Position numbers and translations under genes: made by a program. From the NCBI GenBank assembly GCA_913057225.1, contig CAJXNT010000001.1, forward strand, positions 62,001-126,000: a DNA stretch of 64,000 nucleotides. The letters are read 5' to 3'. Below the pieces are notes generated by a model. That model saw only the letters and a list, made by a program, of their open reading frames with translations. It searched no databases and was not told the DNA's origin. Below are positions 56,038 through 64,000 of the stretch, piece after piece; position 1 is the stretch's first letter, and every line of letters starts with the position of its first letter. Source of the stretch: an uncultured Mycoplasmatota bacterium (GTDB taxonomy: Bacteria; Bacillota_I; Bacilli_A; Izemoplasmatales; Izemoplasmataceae).

Positions 56038-57760
56038 TCGGTTGAAAAATTTCTATTACCGCCAATCCCTCACAGTCCAAATATCGGTGCTGATCATTTT
56101 GGTGTTCATCACGTTTTTTGTCATTCAGTTTTTGCTGAATGCGACGTTCTTTCCCAACTTCTACGAACAACGTCAAATTGAATCGTTTGAAACCGCCAAC
56201 TCACGGTACGTGGAAAACATGAACGAAGTCACCAATGATGATTACTACTCAATCATGTATACGTTCATCCAAAACAATAATGCGGTGTCTGTCTTGCTCG
56301 ATGAAGACTTTACGTTCATGCCCTCAGACCCTTCTCGCATCAGTGTAAATATCAACGATTCATTGTCGGGTGAACTCATCAATGTTACCCTCAATGATTA
56401 TTTATTATTCAGCCGGAACGATAATGTTTTCGGCGTGGTTCGTCCCATTAACGAAGACACCTACATTTTTACGACCTTATTTTTAAATCAAGTTCGGGTT
56501 TTTGAAAACACCTGCACGGACCCCGCGTGTCAAAGTGTGAATGGGTTTGTGGTGAGCCAAGAAATCCCCAACCATACGAATCATGCGTATGCCAACGACA
56601 TTAATGTTCGCTTTGAGGTCAATCAATTATCCCCATCCTTTTTAGCCCCATTTGAATACAACGACGGCTGGCGGTATGCATCGAGTTATGGCCCCAAAAA
56701 CACCATGGTATACATCAATCCTGTGGGCGATGAGTATCTCCTGACCATCTTCAACCTCGAAAATACCACTAACATTGTCTCCATCCTGGCCAATTATCAA
56801 AATTACGTCTATTTAAGCGCCTTGATTTTGATTTTGCTTTATAGTTTTAGAATCGGAAAAGTAGCCTCGAATCCCATTCTCAAAATAGAAAATGTTGCGC
56901 GCGAAATCTCAAACCTCAACTTTGAAGCTGAGGCCATTGAGTTCAAAAGTAAAGAGGCCACGTCTTTGTCCAAAAGCATTAACTCTTTGTCCAAAAACTT
57001 ACGGAACGCTCTGCAAACGCTCAACCAAAACAATCAAGAATTGATGGCATTATACAAAGAACAAAGCCAACAAGTTGATTTAAAAAAACAGCTTGTTTCC
57101 ACCATTTCTCACGAACTTAAAACCCCTTTGATGATCGTTCAAGTCACCATTCAAGGCATCATTGACGGCATCATCCCAGACGATCAAATTGAAGAAGAGT
57201 TTGAGAACATCATGGCGGAAGTCAACCGGTCCACCCTCCTCATTCAAGACTTATTGGAAGTGTATCGACTGGATTCAAAAGAACTCCCCTTGAAAACCCA
57301 AGCCTTTGACTTTTCCCAAATGGTCGCCCGGCTCAAAAATGAATTCAATCCCATTATTAAAAATCGCTCATTCAATTATTTAGAAGACATCACCCCGGAT
57401 ATCACCATCATTGCCGATCCGAAATTGATGCAACGCGCCATTTCTAACTTCATGACCAACGCCATCAAATATTCGCCCAGTGGAGAAACCATTGAAGTCC
57501 AACTCAGAGAAAGCGAATCAGAAATCACCTTTAAGCTTATCAATTACGGCGTGACCTTAGACGATACCATCATCGCCAACATTTGGACCCCCTTTTACCG
57601 CGGGGATAATGAATCGTATGATGAGACCACCTCGAAAAGCTCCGGCATTGGCCTTTATCTGGTCAGCGAAATCTTAAAAGCGCATGGCTTTTCGTATCGC
57701 ATTGAAAACTTAAGAAACGCCGTTCAAGCCACCATCATCATCAATAAAAACGTCGATTGA
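56030..57760 (+). CDS. Sensor histidine kinase
   Basis: Membrane kinase of 576 residues from ATG 56030. Helix 1 at about 17-37, an extracellular domain at 38-255 with a CTDPAC pair, helix 2 at about 257-275, a HAMP-like linker and coiled coil to 350, His361 in SHELKTP, Asn477 in the N box (NFMTNAIKYSP), then IWTPFYRGD and SSGIGLYL. The G1 box is unusual: NYGVTL where DxGxG is normal. The signal sensed is not deducible. Pairs with the response regulator just upstream. Confidence 0.94.
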   Translation: MINRLKNFYYRQSLTVQISVLIILVFITFFVIQFLLNATFFPNFYEQRQIESFETANSRYVENMNEVTNDDYYSIMYTFIQNNNAVSVLLDEDFTFMPSDPSRISVNINDSLSGELINVTLNDYLLFSRNDNVFGVVRPINEDTYIFTTLFLNQVRVFENTCTDPACQSVNGFVVSQEIPNHTNHAYANDINVRFEVNQLSPSFLAPFEYNDGWRYASSYGPKNTMVYINPVGDEYLLTIFNLENTTNIVSILANYQNYVYLSALILILLYSFRIGKVASNPILKIENVAREISNLNFEAEAIEFKSKEATSLSKSINSLSKNLRNALQTLNQNNQELMALYKEQSQQVDLKKQLVSTISHELKTPLMIVQVTIQGIIDGIIPDDQIEEEFENIMAEVNRSTLLIQDLLEVYRLDSKELPLKTQAFDFSQMVARLKNEFNPIIKNRSFNYLEDITPDITIIADPKLMQRAISNFMTNAIKYSPSGETIEVQLRESESEITFKLINYGVTLDDTIIANIWTPFYRGDNESYDETTSKSSGIGLYLVSEILKAHGFSYRIENLRNAVQATIIINKNVD

Positions 57761-57784
57761 TTCTTTCAATCGACGTTTTTTTAG
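57744..57784. terminator. Bidirectional terminator between the kinase and HAD genes
   Basis: A 15-bp perfect stem (AAAAACGTCGATTGA / TCAATCGACGTTTTT) with a 5-base loop and U-runs on both strands; it contains the kinase stop codon and abuts the HAD stop. Confidence 0.95.
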
Positions 57785-58551
57785 ATGAAATTAAAGTGTT
57801 TCAACGCTTTCGATAATCCATCATGGATGACCGAATCCGTCACATAATCCGCTGCCTTTTTAACAGGTTCTTGCGCATTGCCCATCGCAATCCCTAAAGG
57901 CGCATACTGGATCATCCCGATATCATTCATGCCATCTCCAATGGCGACAATTTGATCATCGTTTAAATGCCATAACTCTTTAAGCGCCGCGATGCCAGCT
58001 TCTTTATAAAGCACGCCTTCAATGACATCATAGCCATTGAAACTCGCTCTTAAAAAATCAAAAGGTGACGATTGAATGAGGCGTTCGGGGAGATCTGCTT
58101 GCGTGAATATATTGATTTGATAGATGTGGTCGTACGCATTGAATGTGGGATCAATTTCTGGGTGTTTCATATTAAAATGATCCGAAAACCCATGAATATC
58201 CTCCCCAAACATTTGGTGCGTTACGTAGCGATCATGCGAAGAAAATGTGTAATCGATTTTTGCGGCTTTGAGCGCCTCGATCAGCGGGAAAATAGCGTTT
58301 TTCTGCATGGGACGTTCGTGAATTAGTTCACCTTTTGAGACAATAAACGCCCCATTGGATCCAATCACATGGTCAATGCCGAGTTGCTGCGGGTGATCGT
58401 CCAAGAGGTATAAATTTCGTCCCGTGGCAATCACAGGAATGTGGCCGTTGGCTTTAAGGGTTTGGATAGCTTCAACACTCGACTTTGGAATGATGCCGGT
58501 GGCTGGGTCCATCAAGGTCCCATCAAAATCAATGCAAATGATTTTATTCAT
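57781..58551 (-). CDS. HAD superfamily phosphatase, Cof type
   Basis: A 256-residue class IIB HAD hydrolase that probably removes phosphate from small metabolites. DFDGTL (Asp nucleophile) lies at residue 7 onward, VIATGR near 45, and the C-terminal VAIGDGMNDIGMIQYAPLGIAMGNA binds magnesium. The start is ATG 58551 after GAGGAA; the upstream ATG is in the ribosome site. It begins 12 bp after the SRP RNA stem. Confidence 0.92.
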   Translation of the reverse strand: MNKIICIDFDGTLMDPATGIIPKSSVEAIQTLKANGHIPVIATGRNLYLLDDHPQQLGIDHVIGSNGAFIVSKGELIHERPMQKNAIFPLIEALKAAKIDYTFSSHDRYVTHQMFGEDIHGFSDHFNMKHPEIDPTFNAYDHIYQINIFTQADLPERLIQSSPFDFLRASFNGYDVIEGVLYKEAGIAALKELWHLNDDQIVAIGDGMNDIGMIQYAPLGIAMGNAQEPVKKAADYVTDSVIHDGLSKALKHFNFI

Positions 58552-58563
58552 AGACTTCCTCAT

Positions 58564-58679
58564 AAAAATCTCCCATTAAGCATCCCCACTCACATAGATC
58601 ATTTACTTAAGGCTGCTTCATTTCTGACCTGACCTGGTTCATAAACACCTATTGAATGAGGATGCTTAATGGGAGATTT
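58564..58679 (-). ncRNA. ffs: Small signal recognition particle RNA (4.5S type)
   Basis: The minus strand carries the invariant SRP helix 8 core: ACCAGGTCAGGTC, a GAAA-type loop, then GAAGCAGCC (about 58608-58645). It is enclosed by a perfect 20-bp terminal stem whose arms (AAATCTCCC...GCATCC and its complement) lie at 58566-58585 and 58660-58679. About 105-115 bases long, the small bacterial form. It works with Ffh to target membrane proteins to SecYE. Its 5' arm includes the tadA stop codon; ffs next to tadA is known from other Firmicutes. Confidence 0.92.
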
Positions 58680-59124
58680 ATCGTAAATTTTTAAAAAACG
58701 ATGTCATCAAGGTTTGGGCGGATGTTTCTAAGATGCCGGAGAATACGTCCACTGGATAGGGCGCACTGTCAAAGACGTGTGCGGTGGATATATGGGCGCC
58801 GTATTTGGGTTCTTTAGCGCCATAATACACGGTTTTGATATGACTTTGCATGATCGCTCCCGCACACATGGCGCAGGGTTCTAACGTCACATAGATGGCA
58901 CACGCATCCAGGCGCCATGTCTTGAGATGCCTGGCGGCCATATGGATGGCGTTGATTTCCGCATGACCGGTGACTTTTTTAGTGCCTTCTTTCGTGTTGT
59001 GACCGCGGCCAATGATTTTGCCTTGATGCACCACCACCGCGCCGACGGGGACTTCACCCATGCTGAGCGCTTGCTTCGCTTCATGCAACGCTTCTTCCAT
59101 GAAGGATTCGGGAGAGGCTACCAC
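58678..59124 (-). CDS. tadA: tRNA adenosine-34 deaminase TadA
   Basis: Converts A34 of tRNA-Arg to inosine. The zinc and catalytic motifs are HAEINAI and PCAMCAGAI. The start is uncertain: GTG 59124 (148 residues) overlaps the tdk stop by 7 bp in GTGGTAG; the ATG at 59100 also fits but has no ribosome site. The frame is open farther upstream inside tdk. The stop codon lies in the SRP RNA stem. Confidence 0.93.
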   Translation of the reverse strand: MVASPESFMEEALHEAKQALSMGEVPVGAVVVHQGKIIGRGHNTKEGTKKVTGHAEINAIHMAARHLKTWRLDACAIYVTLEPCAMCAGAIMQSHIKTVYYGAKEPKYGAHISTAHVFDSAPYPVDVFSGILETSAQTLMTSFFKNLR

Positions 59125-59723
59125 GGAGTGTCCAATTTCGGTTTCGGTTTGTAGTACACTTTGTGGCAAAACCGACAGCGGGCTTCGTAGGATTCACTGG
59201 CCCCAATTAAGACAATCGGATCATGATATTTCGCGGGTTTACCATCCACAATGCGTTGAGTCTTCGTGGCAGGGGCGCCACATTTGACGCACACCGCTGA
59301 AAGCTTCAATACCGATTCCGCTTTGGCGAGTAATTTCGGCATGAACGTGAACGGTTCACCTCTAAAGTCGGTATCCAATCCGCTGACGATCACTAAAATC
59401 CCCCGCTCGACCATAAATTCTACCACGTCAAGCACGTCTTCGGTGAGAAACTGGATTTCATCGATGGCGACGATGTCGGTATCGGGAGCAATGTGGTTGA
59501 AAATTTCAGAAGGTGCCACAATATTGACCGATTTGGTCCGACTTTTATCATGAGATACCACTTCATTCAAAGCGTATCGATCATCCAAAGCGGGTTTAAA
59601 GACCACGATGTTTTTCTTGGCGAATTGATGTCTTCGAACGCGTCTTAACAACTCTTCTGTTTTGCCCGCAAACATGGGCCCAGTGATGACTTCAATGCCA
59701 CCATTTTTTTGCCGTTTAGCCAT
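59118..59723 (-). CDS. tdk: Thymidine kinase
   Basis: Type II thymidine kinase for salvage of thymidine. The 201 residues have the P-loop GPMFAGKTEELL, the DEIQFL motif and a zinc site with CVKC and CRFC. ATG at 59723 follows GAGGTG. The rpmE-tdk order occurs in other Firmicutes; a terminator lies between them. Confidence 0.96.
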   Translation of the reverse strand: MAKRQKNGGIEVITGPMFAGKTEELLRRVRRHQFAKKNIVVFKPALDDRYALNEVVSHDKSRTKSVNIVAPSEIFNHIAPDTDIVAIDEIQFLTEDVLDVVEFMVERGILVIVSGLDTDFRGEPFTFMPKLLAKAESVLKLSAVCVKCGAPATKTQRIVDGKPAKYHDPIVLIGASESYEARCRFCHKVYYKPKPKLDTPW

Positions 59724-59781
59724 GACTCACCTCACACTCATCTATCTTATATCAGTTTCTAAGATAATAAAAGGGCTAAAG

Positions 59782-59806
59782 AAAAAAGGTGCCGATTAGG
59801 CACCTT
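59782..59806 (-). terminator. Terminator overlapping the rpmE stop
   Basis: Stem AAGGTGCC / GGCACCTT with the rpmE stop codon in the loop, followed by six U. Confidence 0.93.
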
Positions 59807-60026
59807 CTTCTGAGGGTTCTTCGTCATTAATACCGTAACGTTTATTAAAGCGGTCAATCCGACCATCGGCTGCCTTGTAGGTTTGTTTACCTGTGTAAAA
59901 GGGATGGCACTGTGAGCATGTATCGACACGGATTTCTTCAAGGACCGATCCGGCCTCAAATTCATTGCCACAGGTAGTGCAGACGACTTTTGCTTTTTTA
60001 AATTCGGGATGAATGCCTGGTTTCAT
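59796..60026 (-). CDS. rpmE: 50S ribosomal protein L31, zinc-binding type
   Basis: A 76-residue large-subunit protein from ATG 60026 (the ATG one codon earlier is too near AAGGAG). MKPGIHPEF at the start; the two CxxC pairs (CTTC, CSQC) mark the zinc form; [20 protein letters not shown] is conserved. Zinc-form L31 is often swapped under Zur control; no Zur gene or clear box is seen. Confidence 0.96.
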   Translation of the reverse strand: MKPGIHPEFKKAKVVCTTCGNEFEAGSVLEEIRVDTCSQCHPFYTGKQTYKAADGRIDRFNKRYGINDEEPSEEGA

Positions 60027-60043
60027 CATAAACTCCTTCCGCC

Positions 60044-60057
60044 ATGGATATATCCAT
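60044..60057. promoter_or_regulatory. Perfect palindrome in the rpmE leader
   Basis: ATGGATATATCCAT, a 14-bp perfect palindrome, lies just downstream of the expected transcription start and 17 bp before rpmE. Possible operator. Confidence 0.5.
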
Positions 60058-60080
60058 AGTAAGTGTTTAAAGCACGTTGA

Positions 60081-60109
60081 ATTATATCAAAGCCCTTAGG
60101 CTTATGCAA
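60081..60109 (-). promoter_or_regulatory. Promoter for rpmE
   Basis: TTGCAT (60104-60109) and TATAAT (60081-60086), 17-bp spacer, with TGA directly before the -10. Confidence 0.85.
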
Positions 60110-60115
60110 CCATAA

Positions 60116-62050
60116 TCATGGATTCGGGAAAAAGACCGTTTTTTGGAGGGCTTCGATATCATCGGCATCGGTGATGATGAATCCACCGGGCGTGAAATGC
60201 GCCAACCGGTCTTCTAACTCTAAGACTCGATACGTAAACGGAGCACTGAATGCGCCAAGCGAAGCCATATTTAGGGTTTCTTTTTGAGGCGTCGTCCCAA
60301 TCAAACGGTAGCCTTCAATCAATCGATTGAATGGGTTGACTGTATCATCATCGGTCAACCGGTAGGTCGGGATTAATAATAAGGATGCGTCTGAGACATA
60401 GCCAAAAGCCGGCTGAATGTCTTCATTGATTTCAAGGTCAAGCCGGGTGTAATCGGCCCGGATTAAATAACTCAAATTATATAGAGAGCTGCCTGAGAAG
60501 TAATCATAAATTTCGTAATTCAAACGGTTATTATCAAAATATGTAAGCGCGAGGTGCCGGGAGATATCCAGTTCGACATATCGATCCCCAAAGAAGCCCG
60601 CATTGGTATTGGCCACCTGAACGGTCTCCCCATTGGCGAAGTCTTGATAGGTAAAATGATTCAAGGCTTCAGCGTCTGTATTGACGTAGAAGTACCCTTG
60701 TTTAAATACCACACGTTCAATGGTGGAGCGGAATTCCAGTGTTTTTTCCAAATCGTATCTGAGCATCTCATTGAAGAAATGAATGCGTGGAATGCCCGCG
60801 TCATCTTGGGTCCATACTTTTACCCCTTCTTCCACGAAAAAGAGGGCATTCCCTGGAACCTGCTCGCCTTCGACCACTTGTGTTCTGAAGTAGTACACAT
60901 CGTCATCAAAATGATTGAATTGAATCACGGACGTGTCGAATGAATCCACCGGATTTCTAAACTCAAACACATCACTGGCTTGATTAAAATTCACGTGATC
61001 GACCGTTACAATGGCTGCGTCATGTCGGAAATGTACAGCGTTTTGATAATCGGTCAACACACTGGCTGAATCAATGATTCGTGATTCCAAATCCACTTTG
61101 GCAATGGTCACAAACGCATTGGGGCTTGACCGTTCGATGTAGGGAATGTTTTGCAGCAATGTTACGCGTTCACGGTCATCTTCCACCACGTATGGAAGGT
61201 AGTCTTCAATGTCAAATCCATTGGTCGCAAAAGGAATCCATGTATTGGTGCTTAACACAACATCACCGGCTTGCACACTCAAATTGGTTAAATGGCCACG
61301 CACTGCGAATGATTCTTCCAATCTTAATGGGCCTGACGTGTCGTAGATTTGAATGATGGTTTCGGTGTCTCTAAGCGAATAGGGGGCCGGATTTGTGACG
61401 CATTGCCCCAGCGAGCGAATGCTCACCACCACCAAGGAATCATCAATTAAGCTCATCCCCTGGGGCTCCGCCCGTTCAATTTCACAACTTGGATTGTCAA
61501 TAATCGTGGATCCTTGGTAGGAAAGACCTTCACGGTCTTTGATAAGCGTTTGGATGCCCGTTTGATTTAGGATGTAGACATGAGAGTCGCTCTCTGCCAT
61601 GAAGTCGAACCCTTCAAATGACACGGCTTGGACATCTTTGAATGCGACATTCTCTTCAAGCGGGATTTGCAGGTCGGTAGAAAAAGGGTTGCTGAAAAAC
61701 TTGCCATAAAAGTCTTCATACACATTGACCGCTTCGGATTGACGGGTCAATGTCAGGGTGTTGGTTTGATAGGAAATGGGATTGCCGTACGCTCTAAAAA
61801 TGATGAGACCAATCAATAATACCGCCATGAAAAGTGCGACGATTCTGCGGAACGTAAACCGTCTGACTTTGAACGTTCTTCGTTCCCCAAAGAAAATCTT
61901 TTTGACGCTGAGTCTTTGATTAAATCGATACTCTAAATAGACCAACCTCAGGGTGACTGAAACCAACGTTAAAGACGTCACAATGATGGCCACTGTGATC
62001 AAGTTATTGTATATAAATTCAAAGATATTAACGAGAAGGTTTTCCATCAT
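60116..62050 (-). CDS. Membrane-anchored beta-propeller-domain protein
   Basis: A 644-residue protein with two N-terminal membrane helices (about 17-38 and 70-90) joined by a basic cytoplasmic loop, then a large outside domain (91-644) rich in short beta strands. The stretch TIIQIYDTSGPLRLEESFAV, then RGHLTNLSVQAGDVVLSTN, matches my memory of the secreted beta-propeller family PF09826. Two Cys (CEIE..., GQC) may bridge. It starts 5 bp after a LytTR regulator gene, so the two form a unit. I infer a sensor or regulator partner; no direct evidence. Confidence 0.75.
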   Translation of the reverse strand: MMENLLVNIFEFIYNNLITVAIIVTSLTLVSVTLRLVYLEYRFNQRLSVKKIFFGERRTFKVRRFTFRRIVALFMAVLLIGLIIFRAYGNPISYQTNTLTLTRQSEAVNVYEDFYGKFFSNPFSTDLQIPLEENVAFKDVQAVSFEGFDFMAESDSHVYILNQTGIQTLIKDREGLSYQGSTIIDNPSCEIERAEPQGMSLIDDSLVVVSIRSLGQCVTNPAPYSLRDTETIIQIYDTSGPLRLEESFAVRGHLTNLSVQAGDVVLSTNTWIPFATNGFDIEDYLPYVVEDDRERVTLLQNIPYIERSSPNAFVTIAKVDLESRIIDSASVLTDYQNAVHFRHDAAIVTVDHVNFNQASDVFEFRNPVDSFDTSVIQFNHFDDDVYYFRTQVVEGEQVPGNALFFVEEGVKVWTQDDAGIPRIHFFNEMLRYDLEKTLEFRSTIERVVFKQGYFYVNTDAEALNHFTYQDFANGETVQVANTNAGFFGDRYVELDISRHLALTYFDNNRLNYEIYDYFSGSSLYNLSYLIRADYTRLDLEINEDIQPAFGYVSDASLLLIPTYRLTDDDTVNPFNRLIEGYRLIGTTPQKETLNMASLGAFSAPFTYRVLELEDRLAHFTPGGFIITDADDIEALQKTVFFPNP

Positions 62051-62055
62051 GACAC

Positions 62056-62577
62056 CTAAATGTTGAGCGTTTTCTTAAACGCTTTATAATACCGACGATT
62101 GACTTCCAATTGATCCCCATTTTTCATCAGCAGTGTGAGTTTAGAGTTGAGTGCGGGTTTGATGTATTCGATTTGATTGATATTAACCATGGCGTATTTA
62201 CTGACTCGGATAAAGGCCCGAGTCTGAAGTAGTTCTTCGATTTCATAAAGTTTCATTTTGACAAAATAGCGGGTTTGATCGACCAAGGCCAAAACATCGT
62301 CACTTTCCACGATGAAATAATCGATTGTACTCGACTCAATGTTTTTCTGGCCGTTTTTGTCAAAGACTTGAACGAGAATATCTTCACTGCGTATGATGAC
62401 ATCTACCATCTCGGCAATCTTCTCTAAGTCCTTTTCCTGAAATAAGATATTGATCTTATTCGGTTCGGTTAAAGACTTATCCGTTGTCAAGACGTATTGG
62501 TAATCAGCGCTATCGACAATTTTAAGTCGTTCATTGATGCGAGCTTTTTGCGATCGAGGCGCTTTTAGCTTAAACAT
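62056..62577 (-). CDS. LytTR-type DNA-binding regulator without receiver domain
   Basis: A 173-residue regulator. The C-terminal ~100 residues are a LytTR domain (FIRVSKYAMVNINQIEYIKP; then LTLLMKNGDQLEVNRRYYKAF). The N-terminal ~65 residues are not a response-regulator receiver. Stand-alone LytTR proteins paired with a membrane protein are known as LytTR regulatory systems; here the partner is the large beta-propeller protein. ATG follows AAAGGAGG. Confidence 0.9.
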   Translation of the reverse strand: MFKLKAPRSQKARINERLKIVDSADYQYVLTTDKSLTEPNKINILFQEKDLEKIAEMVDVIIRSEDILVQVFDKNGQKNIESSTIDYFIVESDDVLALVDQTRYFVKMKLYEIEELLQTRAFIRVSKYAMVNINQIEYIKPALNSKLTLLMKNGDQLEVNRRYYKAFKKTLNI

Positions 62578-62611
62578 CTTGACCTCCTTTCAAACATCCA
62601 CCTTCCATCCT

Positions 62612-62640
62612 ATTTTACATGGGAAGGGCTTTAAAAACAA
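62612..62640 (-). promoter_or_regulatory. Promoter for the LytTR operon
   Basis: TTGTTT (62635-62640) and TAAAAT (62612-62617), 17-bp spacer. CCTTCC and GGAAGG flank the -10 as an inverted repeat, a possible operator. Confidence 0.6.
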
Positions 62641-62685
62641 AATAGTATGTGTAAAACAGGTAAGCCGTTAAGCCGAATCTGAATA

Positions 62686-62694
62686 TGCTACACT
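62686..62694 (+). promoter_or_regulatory. Extended -10 promoter for tilS
   Basis: TGCTACACT, about 23 bp before the tilS start, divergent from the LytTR promoter. Weak -35. Confidence 0.5.
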
Positions 62695-62716
62695 ATGGGG
62701 TGTAAAGTGAGACCCA

Positions 62717-64000
62717 ATGATGACCCCAATTGAAGCCTTAAAAGCGTATCAATCTCGGTTTAAATTTCCCATCGTGTGTGCCGTCAGTGGCGGCGTTGAT
62801 TCGATGGTTTTATTACATGCCTTAAAAGCGGCGGGAGCCTCCATCATCGTCGCCCATATCAACCATCAATTACGCGACGATGCCATTGAAGATGAACGCT
62901 TGGTCAAAACGTTCTCTGAGTCCCTAGGCTGTCCGGTGGAAATCAAACGGGCTACGTTAAACGGCCGGGGTAACACCCAAAATAAAGGCCATCAAGTTCG
63001 TTTGGCTTTTTATCAAGCGGTGGCGGAAAAACACGGGGCGAAAGATATCTTTATTGCCCATCATAAAGACGATCAAATCGAACATTTTTTCATTCAAGTC
63101 TTGCGGGGGTTTTCCAAAATGGCTTGGGTCGGAATGCCCTCAGAGAGAAGGCTCAACCATCATACCCTCGTTCGGCCCTTTTTATCCCTTTCGAAATCGG
63201 ATCTTTGGGCTTATGCCGATCAGCATCAAGTCTCTTTTCGAAACGATGCTTCAAATGACCGATTGATTTATTTAAGAAACCAAATTCGGCACCGATTGAT
63301 GCCTTTCATTCACGCCCACGCCCCTGAGCTTTTCACTCGCATCAGCGATGGTCAAAAAGCGTTGCAGACCAGACTTGCTGCCGAGATTGCAACGTACTTA
63401 ACCGCATCCGATGACACGTATCAACTATCTTATGACACGTTTTTAAAGGTGCCCTCTGCCCTACGGATTCGCTTGCTTCAGCATCTTTGGGCTTTGGCCA
63501 GCCCTTATCCGCCAAGATCACACGCTTTTTGGCTTATGTGCGAACGGCGCATGAAGGAATCACCGGCCAACGTCCATTTTCATATCACCCAGGATTGGTA
63601 CTTAACGTTAGATTACGGCATGATTCGTGTCATGGAAGTTTCCAAACCCATCCATCATCCCGTCCTCATTCCTGACTTTGGAACGTACCGAATTCACGCG
63701 GGACTTACGCTTGAGGTTACCCCACAAAAAAAGGCACACGTAGGCGGATTAAGCCTTGAGGTGTGTTATAATGAACGCACGTTTCCCATGCAGGTAAAAA
63801 CGGCTCAAAATGGCGATATAATCGCATTTGATTACGGACACAAAAAAGTCCATCAGTGGTTTAAAGATGTCAAAATCCCGTGGGGATTAAGACCGCAAAC
63901 CTTGATGGTCGAAACGTCCGATCAACAGGTGGCGATTCTCCATTCTCGTTTTTCCCAGTCTTTAGGAAACTGTGCATCGAAAGTATACATTTACGAGGTT
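62717..64000 (+). CDS. tilS: tRNA(Ile)-lysidine synthetase TilS (partial, C-terminus off the right edge)
   Basis: Converts C34 of tRNA-Ile(CAT) to lysidine so that it reads AUA; essential. I translated 428 codons by hand without a stop. The PP-loop SGGVDSM is at residues 24-30, followed by AHHKDDQIEHF and NDRLIYLRNQIRHRLMPF, all TilS motifs. The C-terminal domain is almost complete (KKVHQWFKDVKIPW seen). Two adjacent ATGs (62717, 62720) are possible. The substrate tRNA gene is at 47006-47082. Confidence 0.95.
   Translation, partial: MMTPIEALKAYQSRFKFPIVCAVSGGVDSMVLLHALKAAGASIIVAHINHQLRDDAIEDERLVKTFSESLGCPVEIKRATLNGRGNTQNKGHQVRLAFYQAVAEKHGAKDIFIAHHKDDQIEHFFIQVLRGFSKMAWVGMPSERRLNHHTLVRPFLSLSKSDLWAYADQHQVSFRNDASNDRLIYLRNQIRHRLMPFIHAHAPELFTRISDGQKALQTRLAAEIATYLTASDDTYQLSYDTFLKVPSALRIRLLQHLWALASPYPPRSHAFWLMCERRMKESPANVHFHITQDWYLTLDYGMIRVMEVSKPIHHPVLIPDFGTYRIHAGLTLEVTPQKKAHVGGLSLEVCYNERTFPMQVKTAQNGDIIAFDYGHKKVHQWFKDVKIPWGLRPQTLMVETSDQQVAILHSRFSQSLGNCASKVYIYEV

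Noticed and set aside
58564-58680. A possible riboswitch with a very long stem upstream of the HAD gene
   Set aside because: The core matches the SRP RNA helix 8 consensus, which explains the structure better.

Overview
The window looks like the chromosome of a low-to-mid GC Gram-positive bacterium of the Firmicutes/Mollicutes side. It could be an Acholeplasma- or Izemoplasma-like lineage, or a relative such as the Erysipelotrichia. I infer this from the gene order, which joins several blocks known from the Bacillus subtilis origin region (gltX..cysS-mrnC-rlmB-sigH-rpmG-secE-nusG-rplKA-rplJL-ybxB-rpoBC; tmk-holB-ricT-trmN6-rsmI-metG; S10-spc-alpha ribosomal operons followed by ecfA1-ecfA2-ecfT-truA; mnmG-rsmG-parA-parB-yyzM). 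Consensus sigma-A promoters and Shine-Dalgarno sites fit too. TGA is used as a stop codon (for example holB and the histidine kinase), so the code is the standard one, not Mycoplasma code 4. I could not identify a species. All coordinates and repeats were worked out by eye.

Layout. 1-16.9 kb (minus strand): rpoC (cut by the left edge), rpoB, an RsmC-like methyltransferase, rplL, rplJ with an L10-type attenuator leader, rplA, rplK, nusG, an unusually large secE, rpmG, a SigH-like sigma factor, rlmB, mrnC, cysS, a cold-shock gene, gltX, rpsI and rplM. 17.4-23.4 kb (minus): metG, rsmI, trmN6, ricT, holB, tmk, mostly with 4-14 bp overlaps. 23.5-25.6 kb (plus): a second EF-G-like GTPase. 25.6-29.2 kb (minus): truA with an N-terminal extension and the ECF transporter energising module. 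29.2-43.8 kb (minus): rplQ back to rpsJ, the full S10/spc/alpha array, in which rplC carries a long acidic EAP-repeat tail. 44-46.6 kb (minus): a possible nuclease-fold protein, surE and arcA. 46.6-48.1 kb (minus): fourteen tRNA genes and one decayed tRNA-Ala-like copy. 48.1-55.2 kb (minus): a MazG-like protein, yyzM, parB, parA, two tandem 393-residue membrane proteins, rsmG, mnmG. 55.3-57.8 kb (plus): an OmpR-type two-component system. 57.8-62.6 kb (minus): a HAD phosphatase, the small SRP RNA, tadA, tdk, rpmE, and a LytTR regulator coupled to a membrane-anchored beta-propeller protein. From 62.7 kb (plus): tilS, cut by the right edge.

How it works together: this is mostly the information-processing core (RNA polymerase, ribosome, tRNAs, tRNA charging and modification, Sec translocon and SRP RNA), packed into long operons with translational coupling. 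tilS and the tRNA-Ile(CAT) gene it should modify are both present. No rRNA, insertion sequence, prophage, CRISPR array or obvious horizontally acquired island was seen.

Best leads for something new: (1) two copies of an L1-stalk-like RNA motif in the rplK-rplA operon, one inside a pair of mutually exclusive perfect hairpins; (2) two paralogous membrane proteins sitting where noc lies in Bacillus, between rsmG and parA; (3) a LytTR-plus-beta-propeller pair; (4) an unknown, possibly PD-(D/E)XK-fold protein whose Shine-Dalgarno lies in one arm of an inverted repeat; (5) the L3 tail, the TruA extension, the three-helix SecE, and a Ser at the RpoB position equivalent to Asp516.
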